Part shown: in pieces, positions 34,907 through 44,134 of the stretch | Layout of the letters: each line of letters opens with the position of its first letter | Position numbering within the stretch: position 1 is the stretch's first letter | DNA from: UBA1783 sp033808805 | GTDB taxonomy: Bacteria; Bacillota_I; Bacilli_A; Erysipelotrichales; Erysipelotrichaceae | Assembly (NCBI GenBank): GCA_033808805.1 | Contig: JAPXMY010000004.1 | Location: forward strand, 1 to 64,000 | Reading direction: 5' to 3' | Length of the DNA: 64,000 nt | The notes under the pieces: generated by a model | Told to the model about the DNA's origin: nothing | The model's input: the letters and a program-made list of their open reading frames with translations, nothing else | The model's database searches: none | Made by a program: the position numbers and the translations under genes

Positions 34907-36058
34907 ATGAAAAAAATAATTACTTTATTATTGGCACTGTTAATGATTTTTTCATTTACTGGTTGTAATGGCAATGATAATAAACCCGGTGAAGATGATA
35001 AACCAATTAAAATTGGTTTAACAGATGCGTTCACAGGTGATAGAGCAGGGAATGGACAGTACACAAAAGAAGGTGTCGAAATGTTCCTTGAAGACATTAA
35101 TAGCAAAGGTGGAGTCTTAGGACGTGAGGTTATAGTTGTATTTGAAGATGACCAGGGCAATGAAACCGCAGCTGTTAATGCTTATCAGAAACTAATTTTA
35201 GAAAATGAAGACTTAAGTGCAGTAGTTCTTAACAAATATTCTTCAGTTGTTCTAGCTATGGAGCCATATGTTGCTGATAGTAAAATTCCAGCAATATGCT
35301 CAGGTTCTAACGTTAAAATTGAAGAATGTACAAATCCATACCTTTACTCAACTCGCCGTTCTGATTATGGTTCAGGCGCTACTATGGCTGCTTTCATCAA
35401 GCAGGAGGGTGCTAAGAGAGTTGCAATTCTTTATTCACCAGATGCTTTAGGAAAAGGAATGAGTGAAATTGTAATCGAGAAATTACAGGAAGCTGGCATT
35501 GAAGTTGTTTCAACTCAGCAATTCTCTGAAGGTGAAAAACAATTTGCTAACTATGTAGCAAAAATAAAAGATTCAAATCCTGACTTTATTGTCTGTATTG
35601 CTCAAACTTCAGAAACTGGCTTAATTGTAAAAGCAATATATGATGCTGGATTAAATCATATTAAGTGCATTGGCAATTCTGCATTTGCACAAGCAACCAC
35701 AATTGAGCAAGCAGGTATAGAGGCTTCAGAAGGTTGGTATTCTATTACAGCATTTGCCGCTGGCACAGAGGAAGAACCAACTGCATCGTGGATTAGAAGA
35801 TACACTGAAAAATATGGACATGCTCCTGAAATGACTTCAGTTACAACGTATGATGCTTTATCAATGATTTGTTATGCAATAGAACAAGCTAATTCAACCG
35901 ATCCTGAAGCTGTAAATGCAGAGTTAAAGAAACTTTTAAATTTTGAAGGTGTCGTTGCTACTTACAGTTATAATGGAAATCCAATGTTGGCCAACTCTGA
36001 GTTTGTTATTCAGATTCAAGGTGGTAAGGCTATAGTATTAACCAAAGTTATTGGTTAA
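34907..36058 (+). CDS. Branched-chain-type ABC transporter substrate-binding lipoprotein (LivK-like)
   Basis: 383 residues. Signal peptide ends in lipobox FTGC (Cys20). IGLTDAFTGDRAGNGQYTKEG and the FEDDQGNETAAVNAYQKLI segment are type 1 periplasmic-binding-fold signatures of the LivK group. Such proteins bind amino acids, but many relatives in catabolic clusters bind organic or aromatic acids. Substrate is unknown; the surrounding enzymes suggest an acid. AGGGAGG precedes the start. A long hairpin separates it from the permease gene. Confidence 0.87.
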   Translation: MKKIITLLLALLMIFSFTGCNGNDNKPGEDDKPIKIGLTDAFTGDRAGNGQYTKEGVEMFLEDINSKGGVLGREVIVVFEDDQGNETAAVNAYQKLILENEDLSAVVLNKYSSVVLAMEPYVADSKIPAICSGSNVKIEECTNPYLYSTRRSDYGSGATMAAFIKQEGAKRVAILYSPDALGKGMSEIVIEKLQEAGIEVVSTQQFSEGEKQFANYVAKIKDSNPDFIVCIAQTSETGLIVKAIYDAGLNHIKCIGNSAFAQATTIEQAGIEASEGWYSITAFAAGTEEEPTASWIRRYTEKYGHAPEMTSVTTYDALSMICYAIEQANSTDPEAVNAELKKLLNFEGVVATYSYNGNPMLANSEFVIQIQGGKAIVLTKVIG

Positions 36059-36083
36059 TTGTAAAGTTAATCATTTTAATAAT

Positions 36084-36119
36084 TATGCTAGGCAGAAATG
36101 TATATCTCTGCCTAGCATA
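36084..36119 (+). other. Intercistronic hairpin between LivK-like and LivH-like genes
   Basis: Perfect 13-bp stem TATGCTAGGCAGA/TCTGCCTAGCATA with a 10-nt loop and no T tract. Probably protects the binding-protein mRNA or marks a processing site. Confidence 0.7.
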
Positions 36120-36144
36120 AAACTTAATTCGGAGGTAAATTCCT

Positions 36145-37008
36145 ATGATATTGCAATTATTTATTACCGGTATCTCCATGGGCATGCTATATGCGTTGAT
36201 GGCAATGGGATTGATTCTGATTGTTAAAGCAGTCGGAGTTCTTAACTTTGCACATGGACAGCTGTTCATGTTAGGCGCATATATAACATGGTCGTTAACC
36301 AATCAATTAAATCTGCCTCTTTGGGCTATGATTATTGCTATGATTGTGTGTTTTTGTATCGTTGGCTTGTCCTTTATGTTTACTGTTTATTGGCCGCTAA
36401 GAAATTCGCCATGGAAAGTAACTGTTGTTATTTCTACTCTTGGAGCATCTATTGCCCTTAAGGAAGCTGTACGTCTTATTTGGGGGTTTATACCACTTTT
36501 AAGTAAGCCATTGATTGATAAGGTCATTCGAATTGGTGATGCAGTTATGAATGTACAGTATATTTTTATTATTGTGATAAGTGGAGCATTGATGCTTTTC
36601 GTATATTTCTTATTTGAAAAAACATTTATTGGAAAAATAATGCAAGCCACAGCCCAAAATCGTTATGCAGCAGAATTGATAGGAATTCCTTCTGTTGTTG
36701 CAATTGCTGGGACGTATATGATAAGCATGTGTATGTCTGGTGTGGGTGGATGGTTAGCTGCACCATTATTTCTAGTTTCACAATCTCTTGGGACATTTGC
36801 TCAAAAGGCGTTTGCTGGAATCGTTGTTGGTGGATTTGGCAGTATAAAAGGTGCTGTTGTCGGTTGTGTTTTAGTTGGTTTAATTGAGTCGTTTTCAATA
36901 TTGATTACTGATGCCTATAAAGATGCTGTTGTATTTGGAGTGTTAATTCTCGTACTGATAATTCGTCCAACAGGTATCTTTGGTGAAAAAATTGAAGAAA
37001 AAGCTTAA
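36145..37008 (+). CDS. livH: Branched-chain-type ABC permease LivH
   Basis: 287 residues with about eight hydrophobic helices. GMLYALMAMGLILIVKAVGV and NFAHGQLFMLGAY are the classic LivH N-terminal motifs; GGFGSIKGAVVGCVLVGLIE is the C-terminal signature. Forms the membrane channel with the LivM protein downstream. CGGAGG precedes the start. Confidence 0.9.
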   Translation: MILQLFITGISMGMLYALMAMGLILIVKAVGVLNFAHGQLFMLGAYITWSLTNQLNLPLWAMIIAMIVCFCIVGLSFMFTVYWPLRNSPWKVTVVISTLGASIALKEAVRLIWGFIPLLSKPLIDKVIRIGDAVMNVQYIFIIVISGALMLFVYFLFEKTFIGKIMQATAQNRYAAELIGIPSVVAIAGTYMISMCMSGVGGWLAAPLFLVSQSLGTFAQKAFAGIVVGGFGSIKGAVVGCVLVGLIESFSILITDAYKDAVVFGVLILVLIIRPTGIFGEKIEEKA

Positions 37009-37020
37009 GAGGTGATAGAT

Positions 37021-38037
37021 ATGGAAAAGAAAAAAATTCTAGAACCTAAAATAATTGGGATAATTATAGCATCTATAATTATAATTGCTGCATTCATTAT
37101 AATTCCTCTTCCTGGAGTTATAAGTAGGTATATGCTCAAAATCTTTAATGATGGCTTAATTTACTTTATTGCTGCATTAGGTTTGAGTGTTATGCTCGGT
37201 ATGGGAGGGCAAGTCACCTATTCAACAGCTGGAATTATGGGTGTTGGTGCATATATAACCGCAATTCTGTCTACTAAATATGGCTGGAATACTGGCCTTG
37301 CCATTATTGTTGCCTTGATTTCTGGTGCAATCTTTTCATTTATAGTTGGTTTAGCATTATTTAGATTGAAAGGAAGTTATTTTTCGTTTGCATCGATTGG
37401 GTTGACAAACTTGCTTGTTACCATTTTTTCCAACTGGATGGAAATGACAGATGGACCAGATGGCATAACAAGAATTCCAAAACTGGATCTTGGATTTATA
37501 AAATTTACAGATTTTAATAGCTATTTCCGCATTTTATTTATTGTTGCTCTTATTTGCTATTTGTTTGTTTTAAGGTTGCGTAAAACAAGTTATGGTAGAG
37601 CCTTAGCTTCGGTCAGAGATAACGAGATTACTGCTGCATCATTTGGCGTCAACTGTTATATGACAAAGGTTTATAGTTTTGTCATAGCTGGCGTATTTGC
37701 CTGTCTTGCAGGAGGGCTATATGCAGTACACGCAGGTTTTATTTCACCTGAACCGTTCAAATATGACCAATCAGCTATTTATCTAATCATGGTTATGCTA
37801 GGTGGTGTTGATAATACTTTTGGAGCATTTTTAGGAACTACACTATTAACGATAATACCAGAGAAAATGCGTTGGTTGAACGATTACTATAAATTAATTT
37901 ATGGTATTGGTGTCATTGTCTTGATGATATTTATGCCTATGGGATTGATGGGCATTGTTGAGAACATTAAATATAAAATAAAATCCAAAATTAAAAAGCG
38001 TAGGCAATCAAATGTTGTGGAAACGGAGGTTAACTAA
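37021..38037 (+). CDS. livM: Branched-chain-type ABC permease LivM
   Basis: 338 residues with about nine or ten hydrophobic segments. LGLSVMLGMGGQVTYSTAGI and GVGAYITAILS are LivM hallmarks; SVRDNEITAASFGVN is the coupling region and MLGGVDNTFGAFLGT the late motif. ATG 37021 follows AAGAGGTGATAG; the GTG at 37012 overlaps this site and is rejected. Confidence 0.9.
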   Translation: MEKKKILEPKIIGIIIASIIIIAAFIIIPLPGVISRYMLKIFNDGLIYFIAALGLSVMLGMGGQVTYSTAGIMGVGAYITAILSTKYGWNTGLAIIVALISGAIFSFIVGLALFRLKGSYFSFASIGLTNLLVTIFSNWMEMTDGPDGITRIPKLDLGFIKFTDFNSYFRILFIVALICYLFVLRLRKTSYGRALASVRDNEITAASFGVNCYMTKVYSFVIAGVFACLAGGLYAVHAGFISPEPFKYDQSAIYLIMVMLGGVDNTFGAFLGTTLLTIIPEKMRWLNDYYKLIYGIGVIVLMIFMPMGLMGIVENIKYKIKSKIKKRRQSNVVETEVN

Positions 38038-38038
38038 T

Positions 38039-38797
38039 ATGGGAAAAGTATTGTTAGAAGTTCGTGATGTAAATAAAGCATTTGGTGGCGTTGTAACAGC
38101 TAAAAATGTTGATATGAAGGTCAAAGCTGGAGAAATTCATGGTTTAATTGGACCTAATGGTGCTGGCAAGACAACCCTTCTAAATCTTATCAGCGGTATA
38201 TATGAAGTAGACAGTGGTCAGATTTTCTTTGAAGAAAAAGAAATAACTCACTTGCCGGCACACAAAAGAGCAAGACTTGGTTTAGGTAGAACTTTCCAGT
38301 CGCCGCGTTTCATGAATCGTGCAAGTATTAAAGATAATCTTGAATTAGGTACAGATCTACGTAATCAGTTTTCATATACTCAATCTTTTTTCGGGAAAAA
38401 AGGAGCAGATTTCTACAGTGAATTAGAAGAACTTATGGAAATTGCTGGTTTTACATTTGATTGGAACGAACATATAACCTCGCTACCATATGGTCAACAG
38501 AAACTTTTAGAAATTGTTAGAGCAATGCTTGCACATCCAATAGTTATTCTAGTTGATGAGCCAGCTGCTGGACTTAATAAACAAGAGCAAGAAAGAGTCT
38601 CTTTATTGTTGAGAAAAGCAGTTGATAGTGGTATGGGAGTTGTACTGATTGAACACTCTATGGAAATGGTTATGAATATTTGTGACAATATTACAGTTTT
38701 AAACTTTGGAGAAGTAATTGCTAAAGGAAAACCACAGGAAATTGCAACTAATCCACAGGTAATTGAAGCGTATCTTGGAGGTGAAAACGATGCTTAA
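38039..38797 (+). CDS. livG: Branched-chain-type ABC ATPase LivG
   Basis: 252 residues. Walker A GPNGAGKTT, Q-loop RTFQSPRF, signature variant SLPYGQQKLLEI typical of LivG, Walker B VILVDEPAAGLN and switch IEHSME. Energises uptake together with LivF. Start 38039 follows CGGAGG at the end of livM. Ends 8 bp inside livF. Confidence 0.92.
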   Translation: MGKVLLEVRDVNKAFGGVVTAKNVDMKVKAGEIHGLIGPNGAGKTTLLNLISGIYEVDSGQIFFEEKEITHLPAHKRARLGLGRTFQSPRFMNRASIKDNLELGTDLRNQFSYTQSFFGKKGADFYSELEELMEIAGFTFDWNEHITSLPYGQQKLLEIVRAMLAHPIVILVDEPAAGLNKQEQERVSLLLRKAVDSGMGVVLIEHSMEMVMNICDNITVLNFGEVIAKGKPQEIATNPQVIEAYLGGENDA

Positions 38798-39527
38798 AAT
38801 TAACAATCTTCACGCTTACTATGGGCCTATTGAAGCACTTAAAGGCATAAATTTACATGTTGATGAAGGCAAAATTGTTTGTCTTATTGGGGCAAATGGT
38901 GCTGGCAAGACAACATTGCTTAATGCTATAAGTGGGATGGTGTCAAAAACAGGAGAAATTTTTTGGGACGATATAGAGCTCAGCAAGTTAAACAGTACAA
39001 AGATAGCTAAGGAAGGTATTATGCACGTTCCCTCAGGACGTCATATTTTCCCAGGACTGACAGTTAAAGAAAATCTAGAATTGGGAACTGTCAGCTGGCG
39101 TGGCCCTTTTGGAAAAGGAAAATATGATGAAGATTTAGAAACAGTATATAATCTGTTTCCAAGATTAAGAGAAAGAGAAAATCAACTTGGTTGGTCTATG
39201 TCCGGTGGTGAGCAACAAATGTTGGCAGTAGGTCGTGCTCTGATGGGAAGACCTAAACTATTGCTTCTTGATGAACCATCAATGGGGCTTGCTCCTGTTA
39301 TTGTTGCTGATTTATTTGAGAAAATAGTAGAAATAAATAAAACTTTGGGATTAACAATTCTTTTGGTTGAACAAAATGCCAAAATTGCGCTCAAGGTTTC
39401 TGACTATGCCTATGTTCTTGAAGATGGACATATTACTATTGAAGGAAAGTCTTCAGATTTACAAGACGATCCTCGAATTGTACAAGCGTATTTAGGAAAA
39501 TTTGCTGCAGGGAAGGGAGATGAATGA
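38790..39527 (+). CDS. livF: Branched-chain-type ABC ATPase LivF
   Basis: 245 residues. Walker A GANGAGKTT, signature SMSGGEQQMLAVGRALM, Walker B LLLLDEPSMGLAP and switch VEQNAK are standard for LivF. ATG 38790 follows TGGAGGTGAAAACG; translation is coupled to livG by overlap. Last gene of the importer, running almost directly into the next enzyme gene. Confidence 0.92.
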   Translation: MLKINNLHAYYGPIEALKGINLHVDEGKIVCLIGANGAGKTTLLNAISGMVSKTGEIFWDDIELSKLNSTKIAKEGIMHVPSGRHIFPGLTVKENLELGTVSWRGPFGKGKYDEDLETVYNLFPRLRERENQLGWSMSGGEQQMLAVGRALMGRPKLLLLDEPSMGLAPVIVADLFEKIVEINKTLGLTILLVEQNAKIALKVSDYAYVLEDGHITIEGKSSDLQDDPRIVQAYLGKFAAGKGDE

Positions 39528-39528
39528 T

Positions 39529-40443
39529 ATGGAAAAAGAACTTTATCCTATACAGGGTATAATAACAACGGTTATTTCGCCTTTTATTGGTGAAAATAAA
39601 GAATTAGATCTTGAATCACTACGAAATGAAATTGATATGGCATGTAAAGCTGGTGTTACAGGTTTTTTAGTGCCATGTTTGGCTAGTGAACAGTGGCTAT
39701 TGTCAAATGAAGAGAAAAAGCTTCTTGTTTCAGAAACTAAAAAAGCTGCAAAGGGAAGAGCTAAACTAATCACATCAATTACTGCTCCAACTGTTAAAGA
39801 AAGAATTGAACTTATGAATAGTTTCCGTGATCTTGGGATTAATGGATTTAATATGCAAGTTCCTTTTGACACAAAAGAGAACTTCGATGAAGCAATAGCA
39901 GCTGTTGATGCACAAAACCCTGAATTTCTATTTATTCAAGATGCTGATTTTTCAGGCAATGGGATTGATCCCGATTGGCTTGTCGATGCTTTTAATAAGT
40001 ATAAAAGTGTAGTAGGTGTAAAAAGTGAAGTAAAGTTCACTGCCCCGAAGCTTACTAAATTAAAAGAAGCAACTAACAATAAGATGGTTTTAGCTTCTGG
40101 ATGGGGTAATGATCAGTTGCTTGAACTGTTAGATAGAGGGGTTCACACAGTGATGCCATCAGGTATGTTTGAACTTTGGGTAAAAGTTTACGATTTGCAT
40201 AGTTCAGGCAATCGTGATGCTGCTCAAAAATTATTTTATGATATGTTACCAATAATTACCTTTACAAGACAGTCACAAGAGCTAAATAGATGGTTCCATA
40301 AACGCTATCTTGTCAGATTTGGCGCTTTTAAAGAAGAAATATCAAGAGAAGAGGTTTTTCTTGATGAATATCACGTTAGATATGCGGATGAATTAATAGA
40401 AAGAGCTAAATTCTTGATTGACCATTTGGATGAATATAAATAA
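39529..40443 (+). CDS. Divergent DapA-superfamily protein (paralogue 2)
   Basis: 304 residues. GIITTVISPF and the overall alpha/beta-barrel pattern place it in the DapA superfamily. The Thr loop GTNGE is replaced by CLASEQWL and the YNMPARTG segment with the catalytic Tyr by FIQDADFSGNG. VGVKSE may keep the Schiff-base Lys. The chemistry is therefore probably different from the two other paralogues. AAGGGAGATGAATGATATG at the livF end sets the start at 39529. Confidence 0.7.
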   Translation: MEKELYPIQGIITTVISPFIGENKELDLESLRNEIDMACKAGVTGFLVPCLASEQWLLSNEEKKLLVSETKKAAKGRAKLITSITAPTVKERIELMNSFRDLGINGFNMQVPFDTKENFDEAIAAVDAQNPEFLFIQDADFSGNGIDPDWLVDAFNKYKSVVGVKSEVKFTAPKLTKLKEATNNKMVLASGWGNDQLLELLDRGVHTVMPSGMFELWVKVYDLHSSGNRDAAQKLFYDMLPIITFTRQSQELNRWFHKRYLVRFGAFKEEISREEVFLDEYHVRYADELIERAKFLIDHLDEYK

Positions 40444-40460
40444 AAGGAGGGTATAACTTA

Positions 40461-41357
40461 ATGCATGAAAAAGTTTATGGCATAATTGCTGCTATGGTCA
40501 CTTCTATGAACGAAGATGAAACATTGAATGAAAAAGAAATTAGAAACCAGGTTAATAGGCAAATAAATGCTGGAGCAGATGCTGTTTTCTGTTTGGGAAC
40601 AAACGGCGAATTTTACATCCAGACCGAAGAAGAAAAATTGCGTGTTATCAAAATTGTTGTTGATGAAGTTGCTGGTAGAGTGCCAGTATACGCAGGTACA
40701 GGATGTACAGGAACGAAAGCTACTATTGATTTATCATTAAAGGCTAAAGAACTTGGAGTTGATGTACTATCAATTATAAGTCCTTACTTTGCAGCAATTT
40801 CGCAAAAAGAAATATTCAATCACTATAAGAGTATTGCTGAAGCCGTTGATTTACCGATAGTTATGTATAATATGCCTGCACGAACAGGTAATAATATTGA
40901 CCCGGAAACAGTTGCGAAACTTGCGGTAATTCCTAATATTGCCGGCATTAAGGATAGTTCAGGAAACTGGGACAATCTTAAAGCGTATATTGATGTTACA
41001 AAAGGGATGGATTTTTCTGTATTATCAGGAAACGATTCGCTAATTCTACCTTGCTTAAAAGAAGGAGGCCACGGCGGAATTACTGCTGTTGCCAACATTT
41101 ATCCAAAAACAATGGTATCAATTTATCAATTGTTTAAAGCAGGCGATTTAGAAGGAGCTGAAAAAGCACAGGATTCTATTGCTTCAATAAGATCTTGCTT
41201 TAAATTTGGAAACCCTAATACAGTAACTAAAAAAGCAACTAATCTAACAGGATATCCGGTAGGACCTTGTAGGGCGCCATTTAACTATCTAAGTGATGAA
41301 GCTGTAGAAGTGATTAAACTAACGTTAGATAAAGACAAAGAAAACGGAATGGAATAA
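40461..41357 (+). CDS. DapA-family aldolase/lyase (paralogue 3)
   Basis: 298 residues. CLGTNGEFYIQ, VMYNMPARTGNNID and AGIKDSSGNWDNL hold the complete DapA active-site set (Thr loop, Tyr, Schiff-base Lys). The match to paralogue 1 in these motifs suggests a duplication within the cluster. Expected to cleave or dehydrate a 2-keto-3-deoxy acid with a pyruvate moiety. AAAGGAGGG precedes the start. Confidence 0.87.
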   Translation: MHEKVYGIIAAMVTSMNEDETLNEKEIRNQVNRQINAGADAVFCLGTNGEFYIQTEEEKLRVIKIVVDEVAGRVPVYAGTGCTGTKATIDLSLKAKELGVDVLSIISPYFAAISQKEIFNHYKSIAEAVDLPIVMYNMPARTGNNIDPETVAKLAVIPNIAGIKDSSGNWDNLKAYIDVTKGMDFSVLSGNDSLILPCLKEGGHGGITAVANIYPKTMVSIYQLFKAGDLEGAEKAQDSIASIRSCFKFGNPNTVTKKATNLTGYPVGPCRAPFNYLSDEAVEVIKLTLDKDKENGME

Positions 41358-41399
41358 ATTAATGATTTATTCAAACGGGACGCTTTCCAGGTAGTCGAA

Positions 41400-42314
41400 A
41401 TGAAAATACTTTACTATGAGATAGATGACCTGCATCAGGCAGGTGTATTATCTGTGGATGGAGACACCGTATATTCATTTAAACAGTTGGGCTTACCATG
41501 GAATAACATTCAAGAGCTTTGTGATGATAAGGACATCAACAAGTTAAAAAAAATAAAAAGCCGAGTTGAAGAAGTTTCTATAAACGGAGTATCTTTAAGC
41601 AATATTAAAATTCTCTCTCCTATTCCAGAGGTTAGAAGGGGAATAATTTGTATTGGTTTTAACTTTAAGAATCATGCTCAAGAAGTGGCTGTTTTAAGAG
41701 GGGAATCAAAGGATACTGCCAATATAGCTCATCCTATATATTTTTCTAAAAGAAATGCGACTACTACTGGTCCTGGTGATGACGTTCCTTATGTAAAAGG
41801 ATATGCAGAAAATCTTGATGTTGGTGTTGAAGTGTGTGTAATCATTGGCCAAGATGCTCTAAATGTGCCAAGAGAAAAAGTTAAAGATTACATACTTGGA
41901 TATACTATTGCTAACGATATTTGTGACACCAGAATAAATAAAGTCTATACCCAACCTTTTTTAGGGAAGAGTATTGATGGCTATATTCCAATAGGTCCTT
42001 GGATAGTGACAACAGACGAATTTGAAGAAAATCCATTATTTGACTTAAAACTTACGGTTAATAAAGAAGTGAGGCAAGAAGGCAATACAAGAGATTTGGT
42101 TTTTGATATACCTTATATTGTGTCTGAGCTATCTACTAATATGACTTTAAAAGCAGGGACAATTATTGCAACAGGTTCACCAGCTAATATTGATGCTGGT
42201 AATCCAAAAAAACTTATGTTGTTACCAGGGGATGTTATCACTTGTGAAATAAGTCAAATTGGGACTTTGACCAATATAGTTAAAGAAAAAAATGATACGG
42301 AGGCATGGCGATGA
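41400..42314 (+). CDS. Fumarylacetoacetate hydrolase (FAH) family protein, catalytic type
   Basis: 304 residues. ICIGFNFKNHAQEVA is the FAH signature with the catalytic His, and LDVGVEVCVIIG is the metal-ligand Glu segment, followed by YTIANDICDT and the late GTIIATGSPANID motif. Members are metal-dependent hydrolases, decarboxylases or tautomerases of 2,4-diketo or 2-oxo-dioic acids. The ribosome binding site (CCAGGTAG) is weak. It overlaps the second FAH-family gene by ATGA. Confidence 0.83.
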   Translation: MKILYYEIDDLHQAGVLSVDGDTVYSFKQLGLPWNNIQELCDDKDINKLKKIKSRVEEVSINGVSLSNIKILSPIPEVRRGIICIGFNFKNHAQEVAVLRGESKDTANIAHPIYFSKRNATTTGPGDDVPYVKGYAENLDVGVEVCVIIGQDALNVPREKVKDYILGYTIANDICDTRINKVYTQPFLGKSIDGYIPIGPWIVTTDEFEENPLFDLKLTVNKEVRQEGNTRDLVFDIPYIVSELSTNMTLKAGTIIATGSPANIDAGNPKKLMLLPGDVITCEISQIGTLTNIVKEKNDTEAWR

Positions 42315-43129
42315 TATTTACTGTATATGCATATAAAGGCAAAACCTTTCCTTCGCTTTATAAAGATGGAAAAGTTGTTTCTTTAAGGAGTCTAGGATTA
42401 AATTATGCTACATTAGAGGAAACAGCTAGATTTATAAATGAAAAACAATTTGAAACATTAAAAAATGTTGATTTTTCTCAAGGTATAGAAGTCTCAAAAG
42501 TTACTTTAATGCCAGCTATTATGGAACCAACCCAAGATATAATAATAATGGAAAACAATTTTGTTGATAATGGCAATCCATTGCCAACGTATTTTTATAA
42601 AAAAGTTAATTATGCAAATTGCAGTGGAGGTATTGTTCCATCTTATCCAGGCCATGTTACAGAACTTGATTATCAAGTTGAGGTTTGCGCAGTTGTAAGA
42701 AATGATGCTTATCAAGTTTCTAAAGAACAAGCTTCGAAGCATATTTTTGGCTATGTACTTATTAATAATATAATTGCCAGGAATCTAACCGCGCGTCATC
42801 GTAGACCATATATTGCCACTAGTTTAAATGGTTATCTGCCAATGGGATACTTTATTGCTACTTCTGATGAATTTGATAAACCTATAGAACTAAAAAGTTA
42901 TGTGAATGGAGAATTAAGACAAAAAGATATAATCAATAATGTTAACTTTGATTTTAATTATGCTATCAGTGATTTGTCTAGAATTAGTATTTTAAGAGGG
43001 GGTTCTATAATTTCGTCAGGCACTCCTTTTGGAACTGCGAAAGATTTAAATAAACCATATTTATCAAGTGGTGATATTGTCTGTGTTGAAGCTGATAATC
43101 TTGGAACAATTACGAACATTGTAGAATAG
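42311..43129 (+). CDS. FAH-family homologue lacking the catalytic-site signature
   Basis: 272 residues. LDYQVEVCAVVRNDA, IFGYVLINNII, LNGYLPMGYFIAT and GGSIISSGTPFG follow the FAH fold in the same order as its upstream neighbour. The IGFNFKNHAQE signature reads IIMENNFVDNGNP here, so the catalytic His appears lost. I infer a pseudoenzyme, possibly the regulatory partner of the preceding protein in a heteromer. ATG 42311 is preferred over 42305 because CGGAGG at 42298-42303 is too close to the latter and ATGA overlap results. Confidence 0.72.
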   Translation: MIFTVYAYKGKTFPSLYKDGKVVSLRSLGLNYATLEETARFINEKQFETLKNVDFSQGIEVSKVTLMPAIMEPTQDIIIMENNFVDNGNPLPTYFYKKVNYANCSGGIVPSYPGHVTELDYQVEVCAVVRNDAYQVSKEQASKHIFGYVLINNIIARNLTARHRRPYIATSLNGYLPMGYFIATSDEFDKPIELKSYVNGELRQKDIINNVNFDFNYAISDLSRISILRGGSIISSGTPFGTAKDLNKPYLSSGDIVCVEADNLGTITNIVE

Positions 43130-43138
43130 GAGATAATT

Positions 43139-44134
43139 ATGCATAAGATAATGATAACTTATCCGTTGTTTGGAGAAGCTATGGATATATTACATACCAG
43201 GGCAGATTTATTTATGTCTAATTCTGGACAGATAGAGCCATTTATAAAACAGTTGGCAAAGGCTGAGGCTTTTATTACTAGAAATGTTCATCCTACTATA
43301 GAACAATTGGAAAAATGTCCCAATCTCAAAGTTATAGGAATACCTGGAGTAGGTTATCAAAACTATGACATAGATTATTTGAATCAGAGGGGAATTGCTC
43401 TGGTATATTGCCCGGGAATAAATTTTAGAAGCGTTGCTGAACATGCCTTAACATTGGCACTTTCTTTAAGTAAAAATATTGTCAGGGATAATAATGAAGT
43501 AAGAAAAGGTAATTATGGTATTAGAAACAGTTTTGACAATTGTGAGATGCTAGGTAAAAACGTTGGAATCGTTGGGTATGGTGCCATAGGCAAAGAAACA
43601 GCTAAACTATTTAATGCTATTGGATTAAATGTCTATGTCTATGATCCTTTTGTCGAAGAAGAAACATGTAAAAAAAATGGATACATTTATTGCTTTACAC
43701 TAGATGAACTGTTGTTGAATGCTGATATTATTTCACTGCATATGCCATCAACCGATGAAACTCGTCACATGTTCTCGTATCATCAATTTGAAACAATGAA
43801 AAAAGGTGTAATAATTATCAACTGTGCTAGAGGAGCAATTATTGATGAAGATGCACTATTTGAAGCTTTGGTTTCTGGCAAAGTATTAGCAGCAGGATTA
43901 GATGTAATGGAAAAAGAACCATTTGATTGTAATAACAAATTATTTAAGCTTGATAATGTTTTATTCACTCCACATGTAGCAGGGGTAACTACTGAATCTT
44001 CAAGTAAAATTCATAAAATGGTTGTTGAAACATCACTAAAATTATTGGATGGTGTATATATTGATAACATCGTCAACAAAGAGGCTCTTAAACATTCAAG
44101 ATGGAAGAATTTAAAAAACAATAAAGTAATATAA
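43139..44134 (+). CDS. D-isomer-specific 2-hydroxyacid dehydrogenase (second copy)
   Basis: 331 residues. GIVGYGAIGKETAKLF is the NAD-binding motif; NCARGAIIDE and FTPHVAGVTTES carry the active-site Arg region and catalytic His. It shares layout with the 30634 gene but is clearly divergent, so it likely acts on a different 2-hydroxy/2-oxo acid in the pathway. TAGGAGATAATT precedes the start. Last gene of the cluster before a terminator. Confidence 0.88.
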   Translation: MHKIMITYPLFGEAMDILHTRADLFMSNSGQIEPFIKQLAKAEAFITRNVHPTIEQLEKCPNLKVIGIPGVGYQNYDIDYLNQRGIALVYCPGINFRSVAEHALTLALSLSKNIVRDNNEVRKGNYGIRNSFDNCEMLGKNVGIVGYGAIGKETAKLFNAIGLNVYVYDPFVEEETCKKNGYIYCFTLDELLLNADIISLHMPSTDETRHMFSYHQFETMKKGVIIINCARGAIIDEDALFEALVSGKVLAAGLDVMEKEPFDCNNKLFKLDNVLFTPHVAGVTTESSSKIHKMVVETSLKLLDGVYIDNIVNKEALKHSRWKNLKNNKVI

